Shown here: positions 36,137-37,489 of the stretch, in pieces
How the letters are laid out: each line of letters opens with the position of its first letter
Position numbering within the stretch: position 1 is the first letter of the stretch
NCBI GenBank assembly: GCA_945861465.1
Contig: CAMAVB010000046.1
Location: 1-37,489, forward strand
Length of the DNA stretch: 37,489 bases
Source: Candidatus Kuenenia stuttgartensis
GTDB lineage: Bacteria > Planctomycetota > Planctomycetia > Planctomycetales > Planctomycetaceae
Direction of reading: 5' to 3'
Notes under the pieces: generated by a model
Told to the model about the DNA's origin: nothing
Database searches by the model: none
Seen by the model: only the letters and a program-made list of their open reading frames with translations
Program-made: the position numbers and the translations under genes

Positions 36137-37132
36137 ATGACGCAATCAGTTCGCATCGGAATCCTGGGAACTGCTCGGATCGCGAAGACCGTAATACCGC
36201 AGATTGCAGCGTCCCCACACGCGAACGTCGCAGCCGTCGCCAGTCGTTCGCTGGACAAGGCCCGTCAGTTCGCTGCTGAATTCGGAATTGAAGTCGCGCA
36301 CGGATCGTACGACGCTTTGCTGGCAGACGCCAACGTGGATGCCATCTATATTCCGTTGCCACCGTCGATGCACTGTGAATGGATGATGAAAGCAGCAGCA
36401 GCAGGAAAACATGTCCTGTGCGAAAAGCCGCTGGCAATCAATGCGACACAGGCACAACAGATGATCGATGCCGCAGTCCGACACCAGATCGTGCTGCTGG
36501 ACGCCGTGATGTGGTATCACACAGCTCGGGCAGAAGTCATGCGAAAAACTGTCCTGAGCGGACAGCTGGGAGAAGTGCGACAGGTGACATCGGCGTTTAC
36601 GTTTCCGGGAAACGCGCTGGCCGCCGATAACCTGCGTTTCTCCGCCAGTCTGGGCGGTGGTTCGCTGCTTGATATCGGCTGGTACTGCGTCGGCATGAGT
36701 CTCTGGATGCTGCAGCAGATGCCGGAACGTGTGTTTGCGACGGCTCAATGGCGGGACGAGATTGACCTGCGGATGAACGGAATCCTGTGGTTTCCGCAGG
36801 ATCAGATGGCATCGTTTGAATCGGGTTTCGACGCCGTCCGCCGACGCTGGATGGAAGTCGCGGGGACCGACGCGGCCCTGGTCTGCGACGATTTCACCAG
36901 GCCCTGGAATGCCGACAAACCGCGTTTCTGGATTCACAACGCCGACGGCACTTCTGATCAGAACATTGTGACTCACCCGCCCATTGAACGCTGCCTCGTC
37001 GATGCGTTCTGCCGGTTGATCCGGTCTGGAAATGTCAACCACGACTGGTTGACTCTGTCGCTGCAGACGCAGCAGGTCTGCGATGCTCTGCTGAAGTCTG
37101 CGAGATCAGGTGTGGTGGAACCACTGCCGTGA
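36137..37132 (+). CDS. Gfo/Idh/MocA family oxidoreductase
   Basis: The protein is 331 residues. An N-terminal Rossmann fold shows RIGILGTARIA (Gly 8, Gly 11, Ala 13), IYIPLPPSMHCEW for the next strand, and the diagnostic EKPLA with Lys 97 of EKP (96-98). The C-terminal domain includes GEVRQVTSAFTFPGN and GGGSLLDIGWYCVGM, where the catalytic region lies. Members oxidise or epimerise sugars and inositols with NAD(P). Unlike many planctomycete copies it has no Tat leader, so it is cytosolic. It follows the GYF_2 gene by 8 bases and is probably cotranscribed; a functional link is not evident. Confidence 0.9.
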   Translation: MTQSVRIGILGTARIAKTVIPQIAASPHANVAAVASRSLDKARQFAAEFGIEVAHGSYDALLADANVDAIYIPLPPSMHCEWMMKAAAAGKHVLCEKPLAINATQAQQMIDAAVRHQIVLLDAVMWYHTARAEVMRKTVLSGQLGEVRQVTSAFTFPGNALAADNLRFSASLGGGSLLDIGWYCVGMSLWMLQQMPERVFATAQWRDEIDLRMNGILWFPQDQMASFESGFDAVRRRWMEVAGTDAALVCDDFTRPWNADKPRFWIHNADGTSDQNIVTHPPIERCLVDAFCRLIRSGNVNHDWLTLSLQTQQVCDALLKSARSGVVEPLP

Positions 37133-37253
37133 CATGCGTCGCGGCTGGCCAATTTTCGAATTTGTAGGGTGGGACTGGGCTGCGCAAAAAGAAGCATTCG
37201 GCATGTCCATCTCTGGCCAGGATTTGTTCCATCTGGAACGACCACAACGTGTC

Positions 37254-37331
37254 CCCTCTCCCCCAATTCGTTTGCGTGTCTGCACACTCCATAATGATGC
37301 AGCTTCGCCGCAAACGAATTGGGGGAGAGGG
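37254..37331. repeat. 23-bp perfect inverted repeat
   Basis: The arms 37254-37276 and 37309-37331 are exact complements, based on CCCTCTCCCCCAATTCG. The loop is 32 bases. It may act as the terminator after the oxidoreductase gene or be a dispersed repeat; no second copy is in the window. Confidence 0.93.
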
Positions 37332-37398
37332 CAGGGTGAGGGGGGCTTTGTTCGCACATTGTCAGGCCCGCCGACCCCCTCATCCGGCCTGTCGGCCA

Positions 37399-37426
37399 CC
37401 TTCTCCCCCGATTTCGGGGGAGAAGG
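37399..37426. repeat. Perfect 13-bp-arm hairpin
   Basis: CCTTCTCCCCCGA is followed by a two-base loop and its exact complement. It lies 68 bases after the preceding inverted repeat and shares the CTCCCCC core with it. Confidence 0.93.
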
Positions 37427-37489
37427 AACTTCGCGAAACGGTTTTGTTCAAACGTGGAAGAAAACCCGGATAAATCAACCGGCTCAAAT

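Larger units (their letters stand above)
37133..37489. other. Right-end intergenic region with two palindromes
   Basis: No gene is supported. Besides the two repeats listed separately, the stretch has GC-rich runs such as GACCCCCTCATCCGGCC, common in dispersed bacterial repeats. The window ends before the next gene. Confidence 0.6.

Overview
This window looks like a piece of a Planctomycetota chromosome. The evidence is the family mix: a PSCyt1/DUF1549/DUF1553 cytochrome-type protein, a Ser/Thr kinase with the N-terminal helper region common in that phylum, a MoxR-DUF58-VWA-DUF4175 gene train, GYF_2 and SMP-30 proteins, Tat-type leaders (amidohydrolase, SMP-30), and many dispersed palindromic repeats. 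The genus cannot be fixed from the sequence alone. No rRNA, complete tRNA, CRISPR array or replication origin was seen.

Layout. 1-3.7 kb: small membrane proteins, an SRPBCC-like protein, a DUF5658-like protein and an FGE-sulfatase-fold lipoprotein. 4.1-8.5 kb: an orphan PSD1-type cytochrome protein convergent with an AbgT transporter. 8.7-10.9 kb: a Ser/Thr kinase tightly followed by a membrane-anchored SGNH hydrolase. 11.1-24.8 kb: the core of the window, a co-directional train of MoxR AAA+ ATPase, DUF58 protein, BatA-like VWA protein, a second VWA membrane protein and a 1920-residue DUF4175-like coiled-coil protein. It is interrupted by an IS200/RAYT-like transposase bracketed by two inverted 89-bp repeats. 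25.3-29.0 kb: a GT2 glycosyltransferase convergent with a DUF2334 deacetylase, then an MFS transporter. 29.3-31.5 kb: a small accessory patch with a PIN toxin and its antitoxin, and a zinc-ribbon gene overlapping a HEPN-like gene. 31.9-37.1 kb: a Tat amidohydrolase, an SMP-30/gluconolactonase protein, a GYF_2 protein and a Gfo/Idh/MocA oxidoreductase.

How the genes may work together. MoxR, DUF58 and VWA proteins are known to act as ATPase plus von Willebrand chaperone-like sets at the membrane. The two VWA proteins and the DUF4175-like protein have several membrane segments, so an envelope-associated complex is a reasonable inference. The kinase and SGNH hydrolase are 6 bp apart and probably cotranscribed, as are the GYF_2 and oxidoreductase genes (8 bp apart).

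The most distinctive feature is the repeat landscape: at least five palindromic families (A, B, C, D and single-copy types), mostly between genes. Some copies differ by compensatory changes that keep the hairpins intact. One family A copy contributes the stop codons of both convergent neighbours, and another carries the probable start codon of the PSD1 gene. The only transposase-like gene present is flanked by its own inverted repeats. This repeat system and the zinc-ribbon/HEPN pair are the best candidates for something undescribed.
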